Shown: one piece after another, positions 53,839 through 62,777 of the stretch | Layout of the letters: each line of letters starts with the position of its first letter | Numbering within the stretch: position 1 is the stretch's first letter | Origin: Chryseobacterium gilvum | Lineage (GTDB): Bacteria; Bacteroidota; Bacteroidia; Flavobacteriales; Weeksellaceae | DNA: 64,000 nt | Reading direction: 5' to 3' | NCBI RefSeq assembly: GCF_025628965.1 | Contig: NZ_JAOTEN010000004.1 | Span: forward strand, 124,001-188,000 | Position numbers and translations under genes: made by a program | The notes under the pieces: model-generated | Told to the model about the DNA's origin: nothing | Databases searched by the model: none | Seen by the model: the letters and a program-made list of their open reading frames with translations, nothing else

Positions 53839-55188
53839 ATGGCAAAACTTAGAACAGCATATTTCTGTCAAAATTGCGGATCGCAATATTCTCAATGGAT
53901 GGGGCAATGCAAAAATTGCGGCGAGTGGAATACTTTAGTGGAAGAAATTGTAGAAAAAACTCCACAAAAAAGCTTATCTCTTTCAAAAGGTAAACAAAAC
54001 GTCATCAATATTATAGAAGTAGAAACCAGCGAAGAGCCGCGCATTAAAACCCCTTCTGATGAGCTCAACCGTGTTCTGGGAGGCGGTATTGTTTTAGGCT
54101 CGGTTACGTTAATTGGCGGAGAACCCGGAATCGGCAAATCTACCCTGCTTCTGCAGCTTGCCCTAAAGATGAAGAAAAAGATCTTCTATGTTTCCGGGGA
54201 AGAAAGTGCTTCTCAGATTAAAATGAGAGCCGACCGATTGACAGAAGTACAAAACCCCAACTGTTTTCTGTACACCGAAACTTCCCTAGAAAAAATTCTG
54301 CATGAGGCTAAAAAATTAGAACCCGATTTCGTCATTATCGATTCTATACAAACGTTACAGTCTCAGCTGATTGAAAGCTCTCCTGGAACCGTTTCCCAGA
54401 TCAGAGAATGTTCTAATGAAATCATTAAATATGCTAAAGAATACAATGTTCCGGTATTTTTAGTGGGACATATTACTAAGGATGGACAGATTGCAGGTCC
54501 GAAAGTCTTGGAACACATGGTGGATGTCGTTTTGAATTTTGATGGTGACCGGAATCATCTTTTCAGGCTTTTACGGGCCAATAAAAACCGTTTTGGCTCT
54601 ACTGCCGAGATCGGGATTTATGAAATGGTTTCTCAAGGTCTGAAAGAAATCAAAAACCCTTCTGAGATTTTAATTACCAAAAAATTTGAAGAACTTTCCG
54701 GAAATTCTGTTGCGGTAACTTTGGAAGGAAATCGCCCCATGCTGCTCGAAATTCAGGCTCTGGTAAGTACTGCGGTATACGGAACTCCACAGAGAAGCTC
54801 CACAGGATTTGATGCCAAAAGACTGAATATGCTTCTTGCCGTACTGGAAAAAAGAGCTGGTTTTCAATTAGGTGCAAAAGATGTTTTTCTCAATATTACA
54901 GGAGGCATCAAGACCGACGATCCTGCTTTGGATCTTGCCGTTGTCGCTTCTATCCTCTCATCCAATGAGGATATTGCCATTTCGGAACATTTTTGTTTTG
55001 CAGGAGAAATCGGGTTAAGTGGAGAAATCCGACCGATTGCACAAGCCGAACAAAGAATTTCTGAAGCTGAAAAGCTGGGGTATGAGAAAATATTTGTTTC
55101 CAATCTCAATAAAATTCCGAAGAAAAAATACGGAATTAAAATTGAAGAAGTAAGCAAAATTGAAGATTTTCATGATCGTCTGTTTTAA
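53839..55188 (+). CDS. radA: DNA repair protein RadA (Sms)
   Basis: A RecA-like branch-migration ATPase that helps process recombination intermediates. The 449-residue product has an N-terminal zinc finger (YFCQNCGSQYSQWMGQCKNCGEW), Walker A in LIGGEPGIGKSTLLLQL, the RadA-specific KNRFGSTAEIGIYEM motif, Walker B VIIDSIQTL, and a C-terminal Lon-protease-like domain (GFDAKRLNMLLAVLEKRAGFQLGAKDVFLNITGG). It has all expected landmarks and full length. Its neighbour downstream is a secreted protease, which is unrelated. Confidence 0.96.
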   Translation: MAKLRTAYFCQNCGSQYSQWMGQCKNCGEWNTLVEEIVEKTPQKSLSLSKGKQNVINIIEVETSEEPRIKTPSDELNRVLGGGIVLGSVTLIGGEPGIGKSTLLLQLALKMKKKIFYVSGEESASQIKMRADRLTEVQNPNCFLYTETSLEKILHEAKKLEPDFVIIDSIQTLQSQLIESSPGTVSQIRECSNEIIKYAKEYNVPVFLVGHITKDGQIAGPKVLEHMVDVVLNFDGDRNHLFRLLRANKNRFGSTAEIGIYEMVSQGLKEIKNPSEILITKKFEELSGNSVAVTLEGNRPMLLEIQALVSTAVYGTPQRSSTGFDAKRLNMLLAVLEKRAGFQLGAKDVFLNITGGIKTDDPALDLAVVASILSSNEDIAISEHFCFAGEIGLSGEIRPIAQAEQRISEAEKLGYEKIFVSNLNKIPKKKYGIKIEEVSKIEDFHDRLF

Positions 55189-55223
55189 CCCATAAATTCA
55201 TTTTAAGTTTACATTCTTATGTA

Positions 55224-55231
55224 TATCTTTG
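55224..55231 (+). promoter_or_regulatory. Bacteroidota -7 box (TATCTTTG) for the metzincin gene
   Basis: Exact TAnnTTTG 26 bases before the ATG at 55258. Confidence 0.5.
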
Positions 55232-55257
55232 TTTTTCAACATTTTTAATATAATTTT

Positions 55258-56796
55258 ATGAAAATTAAATTTACCTTTCTTGTTATATTTTCTGCTGTTT
55301 TTGTTTTCGGGCAGAACAAAATTTTTCAGCATGCCGTTTCTGAAAACAGTCTGAATGCCCATCAGAAAATCAGTACAAACCTGGCTTCCACTTATGTTTC
55401 AACGAAGTATTACCAGCAGCCTTCTTTCGATTTAAAATCTGATTTACAAATTGTTTTACCGGATAATAAAGAAATCAAAGCTCAGTTCAGCAAAACTTTT
55501 ACCTACAGCAATAAAAGCGAATCTTTTGTATATACCATTGAAAACGATGCAAAAGCAGAACTGGTTTTATCGAAATACGACAATATTGTAACAGGAATGT
55601 ACGCATCCGGAACAGGTGAAAAAGTGATGTTTCATCAAACGGAAGGTAATATATTTGCGGTTTCTTCAGTAAATGAATCTGGATTGATTAACCAGGATGC
55701 TAAAAGTGATTTTATACTGAATGAATCTGGAATTTCACAGAAAGTCAATGCCAATGTCTGTCTAGACACCTCTCCTATCTGTCCCGCTACCACGATTGAT
55801 GTAATGGTTGTTTTTACTCCTGCAGCAAGAACTTTATGGGGTGGCAATGCACAAAGTAATTCTTTCATTGCGACGGCTATCACCAATTTTAATACCGCAC
55901 TTATAAATTCCGGAGTTACTAATGTGGCGATCAATTTAGTCTATGCCGGAGAAGTTGCATACACAGAATCCGGAGATATCAACACCGATTTAACCAGATT
56001 CAGAACCACCAATGATAGTTTTATGGATGACATCCATACCTTAAGAGCAACATACGGAGCAGATCTTTGTGGATTAATCACCTCAACGCCTACTTCAACC
56101 TGCGGCTTGGGATATTTAAATACCAATCCTGGCAATTACTCTGCAAATTCAGCATTCACGGTATCTATCTACAGCTGTGTAGTATCCAATTATACCCTTT
56201 CTCACGAGATGGGTCATAACATGGGTCTAAATCATGACTGGTATGTGAGCTCAAGCGCGTTGCCTTGTGAACATCATCATGGATACAGCAATCAGATTGC
56301 AGTCGCAGCCGGTGCTTCAAGTACCAACTCTCAACGTTGGAGAACCATTATGGCGTATAATGACGAATGTGCAGACAGCGGAATCAACTGCACCAGAATT
56401 AACAGATGGGCCAATCCTTCTATTAATTACAATGGCGCCCCCACCGGAATTCCTATCGGGGACTTCAACCCTTCTAACGAGGCGTATGGTTTTGTCCGTT
56501 TTGCCTGTGTTGTTTCACAGTTTATGCCAACTTCAGGATTGGGCACTTTTGAAATCAAAAATAATGAAGTAAAAGATTTTACGATTTATCCGAACCCTGC
56601 AAAAGAAGAAATCAATATCTGGATAAAAAATGATGAAAAATACAGGTTTAAAATCATCAATCCTGTAGGACAGATTGTTTTGACAACCGATAAAAAAACC
56701 ATCAATCTGAGCGGGCTCTCTTCAGGAGAATATTTTCTAAGTGTGTACAGTGAAAATAATTCGTTCATTGGAAGCAAGAAGTTTATCATTAAATAA
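55258..56796 (+). CDS. Secreted zinc metalloprotease (reprolysin-like) with T9SS sorting domain
   Basis: A 512-residue secreted protease. Signal peptide (FTFLVIFSAVFVFGQ), a propeptide-like region to about residue 165, then a metzincin catalytic domain beginning TIDVMVVFTPAARTLWGG. The zinc site HEMGHNMGLNHD (HExxHxxGxxHD) is near residue 318, with a Met-turn TIMAYND. Many Cys in the catalytic domain suggest disulfides. The last 75 residues, FTIYPNPAKEEINIWI to GSKKFIIK, are a type A T9SS C-terminal domain. The enzyme is therefore expected on the surface or in the medium after T9SS export. Substrate is not predictable. Confidence 0.92.
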   Translation: MKIKFTFLVIFSAVFVFGQNKIFQHAVSENSLNAHQKISTNLASTYVSTKYYQQPSFDLKSDLQIVLPDNKEIKAQFSKTFTYSNKSESFVYTIENDAKAELVLSKYDNIVTGMYASGTGEKVMFHQTEGNIFAVSSVNESGLINQDAKSDFILNESGISQKVNANVCLDTSPICPATTIDVMVVFTPAARTLWGGNAQSNSFIATAITNFNTALINSGVTNVAINLVYAGEVAYTESGDINTDLTRFRTTNDSFMDDIHTLRATYGADLCGLITSTPTSTCGLGYLNTNPGNYSANSAFTVSIYSCVVSNYTLSHEMGHNMGLNHDWYVSSSALPCEHHHGYSNQIAVAAGASSTNSQRWRTIMAYNDECADSGINCTRINRWANPSINYNGAPTGIPIGDFNPSNEAYGFVRFACVVSQFMPTSGLGTFEIKNNEVKDFTIYPNPAKEEINIWIKNDEKYRFKIINPVGQIVLTTDKKTINLSGLSSGEYFLSVYSENNSFIGSKKFIIK

Positions 56797-56820
56797 TTTA
56801 TTTATTTTCATAAAATGAAG

Positions 56821-56856
56821 TCCTCCGAATAATCTACTTTTATTCGGAGGATTTTA
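56821..56856 (+). terminator. Terminator after the metzincin gene
   Basis: TCCTCCGAATAA / TTATTCGGAGGA stem of about 12 bp with a T-rich tail. Confidence 0.75.
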
Positions 56857-56877
56857 ATTTATATGGTATCTTGCAGT

Positions 56878-57471
56878 ATGAATTTTCTCGCCCATTCTTT
56901 TCTCACCTTTTCCGACGGACAGATTGTCGGGCAGTTTCTGGAAGATTTTATCCGAAACAAGGAGCGTTATAATTTCCCTCAGGATATTCAGGATGGGATT
57001 ACACTGCACAGAGCGATTGATACCTATACCGACGCTCACCCCGCTATTCATGAGGCAAAAAAAGTATTCAGCCCTTTGGTGCGTTTATATTCGGGAGCAT
57101 TTGTGGATGTCTCTATGGATTATTTTCTGGCAAATGATCTGAGTTTCCATTCATTAGAAGGCTGGAAACAACATTCTCAAAGAGTATACCGCGTTTTAAA
57201 TGAACATCAGCAATTTCTCCCCGAAAACTTCAAAAGAATGCTGATCAAAATGGAACATGACGACTGGCTGTATAATTACCGCGAAGACTGGGGAATTAAA
57301 TTCAGCATACAGAATGTTTTGAATAAGGCTAAATATCTGGATAAAGGTATTCCTGTTTTTCAGGCGTTTTTAGATCATAAAGATATACTTCAGAAATGCT
57401 ATGACCAGTTTTTTCCGGATCTTCTGGCGCATGCAAAAGCGGAAAATGCTTTGCTACAGCTTCATAAATAA
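56878..57471 (+). CDS. Acyl carrier protein phosphodiesterase family protein
   Basis: The 197-residue product resembles AcpH, which removes the 4'-phosphopantetheine arm from acyl carrier protein. It shares the MNFLAHSFLTFSDGQIVGQFLEDFI start (the AcpH pattern NFLAH...GNFLGDF), GITLHRAIDTYTDAHPAIHEAKKVF with several metal-binding His and Asp, and the VDVSMDYFLANDL motif. The ATG at 56878 is used; an upstream start at 56863 adds only MVSCS. It converges with the DUF6702 gene, leaving two bases between them. Confidence 0.8.
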   Translation: MNFLAHSFLTFSDGQIVGQFLEDFIRNKERYNFPQDIQDGITLHRAIDTYTDAHPAIHEAKKVFSPLVRLYSGAFVDVSMDYFLANDLSFHSLEGWKQHSQRVYRVLNEHQQFLPENFKRMLIKMEHDDWLYNYREDWGIKFSIQNVLNKAKYLDKGIPVFQAFLDHKDILQKCYDQFFPDLLAHAKAENALLQLHK

Positions 57472-57473
57472 TT

Positions 57474-57974
57474 TTAAAATTGCTGGTACAGATACCGATT
57501 GGGATAGGTAAGCTTTTCACTTTTACGCTTTCCTTTTACAATGATGTGCACAATATTGATCTGGTCATCAAAAAGATTGTACAGAAAACTTACGGCAGCT
57601 TCTATCTTTTTAGGATTTTCGATCTTTTCAGATTCAAGAAAAATATTGACCGACTCATTGTCTTCTTCATAGCCGATATAACTGACTTTTAAAAACTTAT
57701 TGCCGGTTTTCAGCTTTAAATATTCTGAGCTGTAGTTTTTTAAAGCTTCGTTGAGCTGTATTTTATATTTTGCATCATTAAAATGAAGCGGTTTATCATA
57801 TTTTTTATGCAGCGCATCTTCAAGATCATCCAGAAAAAAGCGGCCTGTAATCTCGAAGGTTTTCGATGTAGAATTATAATTGATTTCTACAGAACCTACA
57901 TGATAAGGATGTTTTTCATCGGTGAATGATAAGAACAGAAAAAATGATAAAAGAAACAGACCTATATTCTTCAT
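57474..57974 (-). CDS. DUF6702-type secreted protein
   Basis: A 166-residue protein with a signal peptide (IGLFLLSFFLFLSFT), and mature HPYHVGSVEINYNSTSKTFEITGRFFLDDLEDALHKKYD, which resembles the DUF6702 pattern (HPYYxSVTEINYN...FTDDLE). It is predicted to be periplasmic or outer-membrane associated; no catalytic site is visible. It is divergent from the HupE/UreJ gene 57 bases away, an arrangement I have seen described for related Flavobacteriia but cannot confirm here. Function unknown. Confidence 0.65.
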   Translation of the reverse strand: MKNIGLFLLSFFLFLSFTDEKHPYHVGSVEINYNSTSKTFEITGRFFLDDLEDALHKKYDKPLHFNDAKYKIQLNEALKNYSSEYLKLKTGNKFLKVSYIGYEEDNESVNIFLESEKIENPKKIEAAVSFLYNLFDDQINIVHIIVKGKRKSEKLTYPNRYLYQQF

Positions 57975-58031
57975 AGTAGTAATTAAGGAGTTCCGAAATT
58001 AATCATTATTTTCGTAATCCTTTATACTACC

Positions 58032-58616
58032 ATGACAATGCAGGACTTCTTATTTTACCTGAAACTCGGTTGGGAACACATTATTTCGCTGGATGCGCTT
58101 GATCATCAGCTGTTTATTTTAGCGTTAATTGCTGTGTATTCTTCAAAAGACTGGAAAAAAATACTTATTTTGGTGACTGCTTTTACCATTGGGCATTCTA
58201 TTACATTAGCATTAAGTATCTTAGATATTATTAGATTGCCTTCGAATTGGGTTGAATTTCTAATTCCGCTGACCATTGTCCTGACTTCTTTAGGAAATCT
58301 GATCATCAAAAATAAAAAAAATCAGCACGATAAAATTCATTATTACTTAGCATTAATTTTTGGGCTCATCCATGGGATGGGATTTGCCAATACCGCAAGA
58401 ATAATGATCGCAAAAAGCCAGAGTATTGCCGTACCGCTTTTAGGATTTAACATCGGTTTAGAACTTGGGCAGATGATAATAGTTTTTGCAGTTTTAGCAA
58501 TAGTTTTTATTTTGTTTAATCTTTTTAAAGTCAGACAGAAAGACTGGATCTTGTGTGTATCATCCGGAGTTTTTGCATTGGCATTAAAAATGGCTTTAGA
58601 AAGGATTCCATTGTAA
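58032..58616 (+). CDS. HupE/UreJ family membrane protein
   Basis: A 194-residue protein with about six helices. The family signatures are GWEHIISLDALDHQLFILALI at the N-terminus with a conserved Asp and His, VTAFTIGHSITLALSIL near residue 55, and IFGLIHGMGFA near 118. HupE/UreJ proteins are secondary nickel or cobalt permeases in hydrogenase and urease clusters, but no such cluster is here, so metal transport is plausible but not shown. A TATTTTCG box (one mismatch) is at 58007-58014. Confidence 0.82.
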   Translation: MTMQDFLFYLKLGWEHIISLDALDHQLFILALIAVYSSKDWKKILILVTAFTIGHSITLALSILDIIRLPSNWVEFLIPLTIVLTSLGNLIIKNKKNQHDKIHYYLALIFGLIHGMGFANTARIMIAKSQSIAVPLLGFNIGLELGQMIIVFAVLAIVFILFNLFKVRQKDWILCVSSGVFALALKMALERIPL

Positions 58617-58687
58617 TACAGAAATTGTATTTACCAAATAATTAAAGCTAACCCTGAAACATTTTCAACTTTTCAGCTACTTATTAT

Positions 58688-58695
58688 TATATTTG
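58688..58695 (+). promoter_or_regulatory. Bacteroidota -7 box (TATATTTG) for the M1 peptidase
   Basis: Exact TAnnTTTG 22 bases before the ATG at 58718. Confidence 0.55.
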
Positions 58696-58717
58696 ATCAT
58701 TCAATAAAATCTTCGGC

Positions 58718-61093
58718 ATGAAATTAAAAGTAACTACGCTTTCGGTATTTTTATACATCGGCGTATCAGCCCAGAATATTCAAAACAACCCCGGAAGCAA
58801 CCATGGGAACAAATTTGAGCAGATGGGAACTATTCTCCCTACTCCCAATGTATACAGAACAGCTTCAGGAGCACCGGGCCACGCTTACTGGCAAAACAGG
58901 GCAGACTACGATATTTCTGCTTACCTGGATGAAGACAAAAGAAATTTAAAAGGTGCTGAAACCATCACCTATTACAATAATTCTCCCGACGATTTAGAGT
59001 ATATCTGGCTTCAGCTGGATGAAAATCAGCAGTCAACTGTAAAAAAAGCAGATTTTCCGTTTTCATCTACTCTTCCGAAATCTTCGAATGACCAGCAGCT
59101 TAAAACAACCGATCTTCCTTCAAAAGACAACGGATATGGGGTAAAGCTTGAAAAAGTAACCGACGCTTCCGGAAATCCTTTACAATATACCGTCAATAAA
59201 ACCATGATGCGGATTGATCTGCCTAAAGGTTTGAAAAAAGGAGAAAAAATTACCTTTAAAATAGACTGGAACTACAATATCCCTAATAGAATGAAAATGG
59301 GCGGCCGTGGCGGCTACGAAAATTTTGCGGAAGATGGCAATGATGTGTATACCGTTACCCAATGGTTTCCGAGAATGTGCGTATACAGCGACTTTCACGG
59401 ATGGCAAAATCATCAGTTTACCGGAAGGGGTGAATTTGCTTTAGTATTCGGGAATTATAAAGTTTCAATGAATGTTCCCGCAGACCACGTGATCGGAGGA
59501 ACCGGTGAATGTAAAAATTACGAACAGGTTTTAACGCCTGAACAGTTCTCAAGATATAAAAAAGCGCAAACCTCTGCTGAACCGGTAGAGATCGTTACTT
59601 TAGACGAAGCCAGAAAAGCAGAGAAAAACCACTCAAAACAAAGAAAAACATGGATTTTTGAAGCAAAAGACGTCAGAGATTTTGCATGGACAGCATCCAG
59701 AAAATTCATCTGGGACGGAATGGGTGTTACCATTCCTGAAAACAGCAATAAAGTAATAGCCATGAGCTTCTACCCTAAAGAAGCATACGGTTTATACAGA
59801 AAATATTCTACAAAAGCAGTTGCTCACACCATTAAAACCTATTCAGAATTTACCATTCCGTATCCGTATCCGGTTGCGCAATCAGTAGAAGCAGCCAATG
59901 GAATGGAATATCCGATGATCTGCTTCAACTTCGGGAGAACAGAAAAAGACGGAACCTATTCTGAAGGCACCAAAAACGGAATGATCGGCGTAGTGATTCA
60001 CGAAGTGGGACACAATTTTTTCCCGATGATCATCAATTCAGACGAAAGACAATGGAGCTGGATGGATGAAGGGTTAAACACCTTCACAGAATATCTTACA
60101 GAAGAAAGATGGGATAACAAATTTCCTTCAAAAAGAGGACCGGCTTGGACAATCGTAGATTACATGAAACTTCCTAAAGATCAGCTGGAACCAATCATGA
60201 GCAATTCTGAAAACATCATCCAGTTTGGCCCGAATGCCTATTCAAAACCTGCAACAGGATTGAATATTCTTCGTGAAACCATTATGGGAAGAGAGCTTTT
60301 CGATAAAGCTTTTAAAACCTATTCTAAAAGATGGGCGTTCAAACATCCTGAACCCGCAGATTTTTTCAGGACCATGGAAGATGCAAGCGGTGAAGATTTG
60401 GATTGGTTCTGGAGAGGATGGTTCTATGGAACAGATCCTGTGGATATCGCGATTGATAAGGTAACCGTTGCGACTCCTGATTTAGAAGCAGTTCCCAAAG
60501 CGAATGAAACTACTTACAAAGTGGATAAACCCTTACAGAACGAATTTGAAGATGTATCAAAAATAAAAAACAGGGAAGATAAAAATATTACGTTTACCGT
60601 AGAGAAAGACAAGGAGCTTCAGGATTTCTATTACCGATACGACAGAGGTCAGGAAAAGATTGACAATAATAAAGAGTATACCATCAAAACTGAAAACATG
60701 ACTTCTTTAGAGACAAAAGATAAAGACAAATTCAGAAATATCACTGCGTATCAGATTGACTTCAGCAATAAAGGCGGCTTGGTAATGCCACTAATCCTTG
60801 AATTTACTTTCGAAGACGGTTCCAAATTGAGAGATAAATCTTCCGCACAGATCTGGAGACAGAATGAGCAAAAAGTTTCTAAAACATATTATTTTGACAA
60901 AAAATTAAAATCAGTACAGCTCGACCCGATGCGTGAAACGGCAGATATCGACACTTCAAACAATGTATGGAACAATGAAAGCGGTAATGCCGAAACCTCA
61001 AAATTCCAGGTATTTAAGCAGAAACAGGATGGCGCTGTAAGAGGCGGAGCAAGCGGTAAGGTAAACCCGATGCAGGCGGCAGGAAAGAAATAA
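58718..61093 (+). CDS. M1 family zinc metallopeptidase
   Basis: A 791-residue secreted or periplasmic aminopeptidase-like protein with a short signal peptide (TTLSVFLYIGVSAQ). The N-terminal beta domain (YDISAYLDEDKRNLKGAETITYYNNS) and the catalytic domain with VIHEVGHNFFPMII...WSWMDEG fit M1: HExxH followed by exactly 18 residues and Glu. A catalytic Tyr is expected in FGPNAYSKPATGLNIL. The segment YPYPVAQSVEAANGMEYPMI corresponds to the GxMEN-like substrate region of the family but is diverged (NGMEYP). No T9SS domain is seen at its C-terminus, which is Lys-rich and Gly-rich. Probable role in peptide breakdown. Confidence 0.9.
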   Translation: MKLKVTTLSVFLYIGVSAQNIQNNPGSNHGNKFEQMGTILPTPNVYRTASGAPGHAYWQNRADYDISAYLDEDKRNLKGAETITYYNNSPDDLEYIWLQLDENQQSTVKKADFPFSSTLPKSSNDQQLKTTDLPSKDNGYGVKLEKVTDASGNPLQYTVNKTMMRIDLPKGLKKGEKITFKIDWNYNIPNRMKMGGRGGYENFAEDGNDVYTVTQWFPRMCVYSDFHGWQNHQFTGRGEFALVFGNYKVSMNVPADHVIGGTGECKNYEQVLTPEQFSRYKKAQTSAEPVEIVTLDEARKAEKNHSKQRKTWIFEAKDVRDFAWTASRKFIWDGMGVTIPENSNKVIAMSFYPKEAYGLYRKYSTKAVAHTIKTYSEFTIPYPYPVAQSVEAANGMEYPMICFNFGRTEKDGTYSEGTKNGMIGVVIHEVGHNFFPMIINSDERQWSWMDEGLNTFTEYLTEERWDNKFPSKRGPAWTIVDYMKLPKDQLEPIMSNSENIIQFGPNAYSKPATGLNILRETIMGRELFDKAFKTYSKRWAFKHPEPADFFRTMEDASGEDLDWFWRGWFYGTDPVDIAIDKVTVATPDLEAVPKANETTYKVDKPLQNEFEDVSKIKNREDKNITFTVEKDKELQDFYYRYDRGQEKIDNNKEYTIKTENMTSLETKDKDKFRNITAYQIDFSNKGGLVMPLILEFTFEDGSKLRDKSSAQIWRQNEQKVSKTYYFDKKLKSVQLDPMRETADIDTSNNVWNNESGNAETSKFQVFKQKQDGAVRGGASGKVNPMQAAGKK

Positions 61094-61133
61094 TTCATTA
61101 TCAAAGAATTTAATTAATTTCGATGAAAATTAG

Positions 61134-62255
61134 ATGACTATGAAAATATTTTTTGTACAGAAACTGAAAAACTTGTTTTGTATTTTGCCGGTTCTGTTAT
61201 GCAGCTTTATACAAGCACAAAATGTTAATATTCCAGATGTTAACTTTAAAAATGCTTTAATTTCTGTTGGGGTAGATACGAATAATGATGGAGAGATACA
61301 GGTAACTGAAGCGCAGGCTATTGATAATGTGCTCAATCTTGAAAATAAAAACATTTCAGATTTAACAGGAATAAAGGCATTTACAAATGTCAAAATTATG
61401 TATGGCAGGTATAATAATCTTACAAGTATTGATATGAGTGGGATGACAAATTTACAGAATCTCGGTTTAGCATACAATGATCTTATTACTGCTAACTTAA
61501 GTGGAATGACAAATTTAAAGGGTCTCAGCTTGGATCATAATAATCTTACAAGTTTTAACTTAAATGGCGCTACGAATTTAAGAAATTTTTATTGCAATAA
61601 TAATCAGTTGACTTCTTTCGATTCTAGTAACCTTACAGGAGCAATATTATTAAATTATTTTAATATAGGTAATAATCCCTTATCGTCAGTGCACATTGCT
61701 AATTTTCCCAGCTTAACATATTTCACTTGTGCGAATAATCAGGTGCCTTCAACTTTTACTTTTAATAATTTGCCTAATATAAATAGAATTTATCTGGATA
61801 ACAGCAAGGTAACTTCCATACAATTAGGTGGTCCACAAACCTTAAAAATTTTGAGTCTTCAGAATAATCTACTCGAAAGTATTTCTTTCCAGGACGGTTT
61901 TTTACAAAACCTCCAGTATTTAAATTTGTCATCAAATCCTATTCAGTTTATTTGCAAGGACAGTTATGATGTATTACCCGCAAACCCTAACATTCCACAA
62001 TTAACAAGTGGTTGTATTTTATCAACACAGGAAGTCTTAAAAAAAGACAAGAATTTGATTATATATCCAAATCCTAGTAAAGATTATATTAATTTCAGTG
62101 ATGAGGTAAAACAAATAAAAATATACAGCTCAGCAGGTACACTTGTATTTGATAAAAAAGATAATAAAGATTCAAAGATTAATATCTCTCATCTTCCGGC
62201 CGGCGTTTATTTTATAACAACCGAATTCGGAAACAGTAAATTCATAAAAGAATAA
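61134..62255 (+). CDS. Secreted leucine-rich-repeat protein with T9SS sorting domain
   Basis: A 373-residue protein with signal peptide (LFCILPVLLCSFIQAQ). An N-terminal VNIPDVNFKNALISVGVDTNNDGEIQVTEAQAI segment, then about nine LRR units of the type LxxLxLxxNxLTSIxLSGMTN between residues 80 and 290, and a C-terminal type A T9SS sorting domain (LIIYPNPSKDYINFS ... FITTEFGNSKFIKE). It is likely a surface-exposed adhesion or binding protein exported by T9SS. A second ATG at 61140 gives MKIFF and is also plausible. The downstream gap contains a weak hairpin near 62276-62302. Confidence 0.88.
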   Translation: MTMKIFFVQKLKNLFCILPVLLCSFIQAQNVNIPDVNFKNALISVGVDTNNDGEIQVTEAQAIDNVLNLENKNISDLTGIKAFTNVKIMYGRYNNLTSIDMSGMTNLQNLGLAYNDLITANLSGMTNLKGLSLDHNNLTSFNLNGATNLRNFYCNNNQLTSFDSSNLTGAILLNYFNIGNNPLSSVHIANFPSLTYFTCANNQVPSTFTFNNLPNINRIYLDNSKVTSIQLGGPQTLKILSLQNNLLESISFQDGFLQNLQYLNLSSNPIQFICKDSYDVLPANPNIPQLTSGCILSTQEVLKKDKNLIIYPNPSKDYINFSDEVKQIKIYSSAGTLVFDKKDNKDSKINISHLPAGVYFITTEFGNSKFIKE

Positions 62256-62305
62256 GTATTCTATAATTATCTTATAAAGTCATTCATTTTGGATGGCTTT
62301 TTTTC

Positions 62306-62318
62306 TGCCAAAATTTCA
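62306..62318. promoter_or_regulatory. TGCCAAAATTTCA site, upstream copy, groES
   Basis: Matches 11 of 13 positions of the htpG palindrome (TGACAAAATGTCA). It is 55 bases before the TGG of the groES sigma-54-like element. Confidence 0.35.
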
Positions 62319-62335
62319 TACCCTCAGAAAAAATC

Positions 62336-62348
62336 TGCCAAAATTCTC
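62336..62348. promoter_or_regulatory. TGCCAAAATTCTC site, promoter-proximal copy, groES
   Basis: Begins with the same TCTGCCAAAATT 12-mer as the copy 30 bases upstream. It starts exactly 25 bases before the TGG at 62361, as in htpG. Confidence 0.4.
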
Positions 62349-62360
62349 GTTTCGGGCCAT

Positions 62361-62376
62361 TGGCATACATTTAGAG
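62361..62376 (+). promoter_or_regulatory. Sigma-54-like -24 element upstream of groES
   Basis: TGGCATACATTTAGAG has a full TGGCA -24 half; the -12 half (TAGA) is poor, so this is a weaker candidate than htpG. It lies 55 bases before the groES ATG. Confidence 0.3.
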
Positions 62377-62415
62377 ATTTACGAAACAGAAATAATTTAA
62401 AAAAATAAAAATATT

Positions 62416-62694
62416 ATGTCAGTAAACTTTAAACCCTTAGCAGACAGAGTGCTTATTGAGCCCATCGCTGCCGAAACTAAAACAGCTTCAGGTATTATTA
62501 TCCCGGATACAGCCAAAGAAAAGCCACAAGAAGGCACCGTAGTCGCAGTAGGTCCAGGTAAGATAGATGAGCCTACCACTGTGAAAGTAGGTGACAAAGT
62601 TCTTTACGGAAAATATTCAGGTTCTGAATTAAAATTAGACGGAAAAGATTTCTTAATTGTAAAAGAGTCTGATCTTTTAGGAGTAATTGAGTAA
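62416..62694 (+). CDS. groES: Co-chaperonin GroES
   Basis: The 92-residue lid of the GroEL chamber. [45 protein letters not shown] includes the mobile loop between about residues 20 and 34, and [32 protein letters not shown] completes the fold. It precedes groL by about 100 bases; the two should be cotranscribed as the classical heat-shock operon. The upstream region has the candidate heat-shock elements described. Confidence 0.97.
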   Translation: MSVNFKPLADRVLIEPIAAETKTASGIIIPDTAKEKPQEGTVVAVGPGKIDEPTTVKVGDKVLYGKYSGSELKLDGKDFLIVKESDLLGVIE

Positions 62695-62777
62695 AAATTT
62701 GTAAAAAGTAAAATGTATTCATGTAAAATGACTTCATGGATATAAAATTCATTAATACATTGTACAAAGTACATTAA

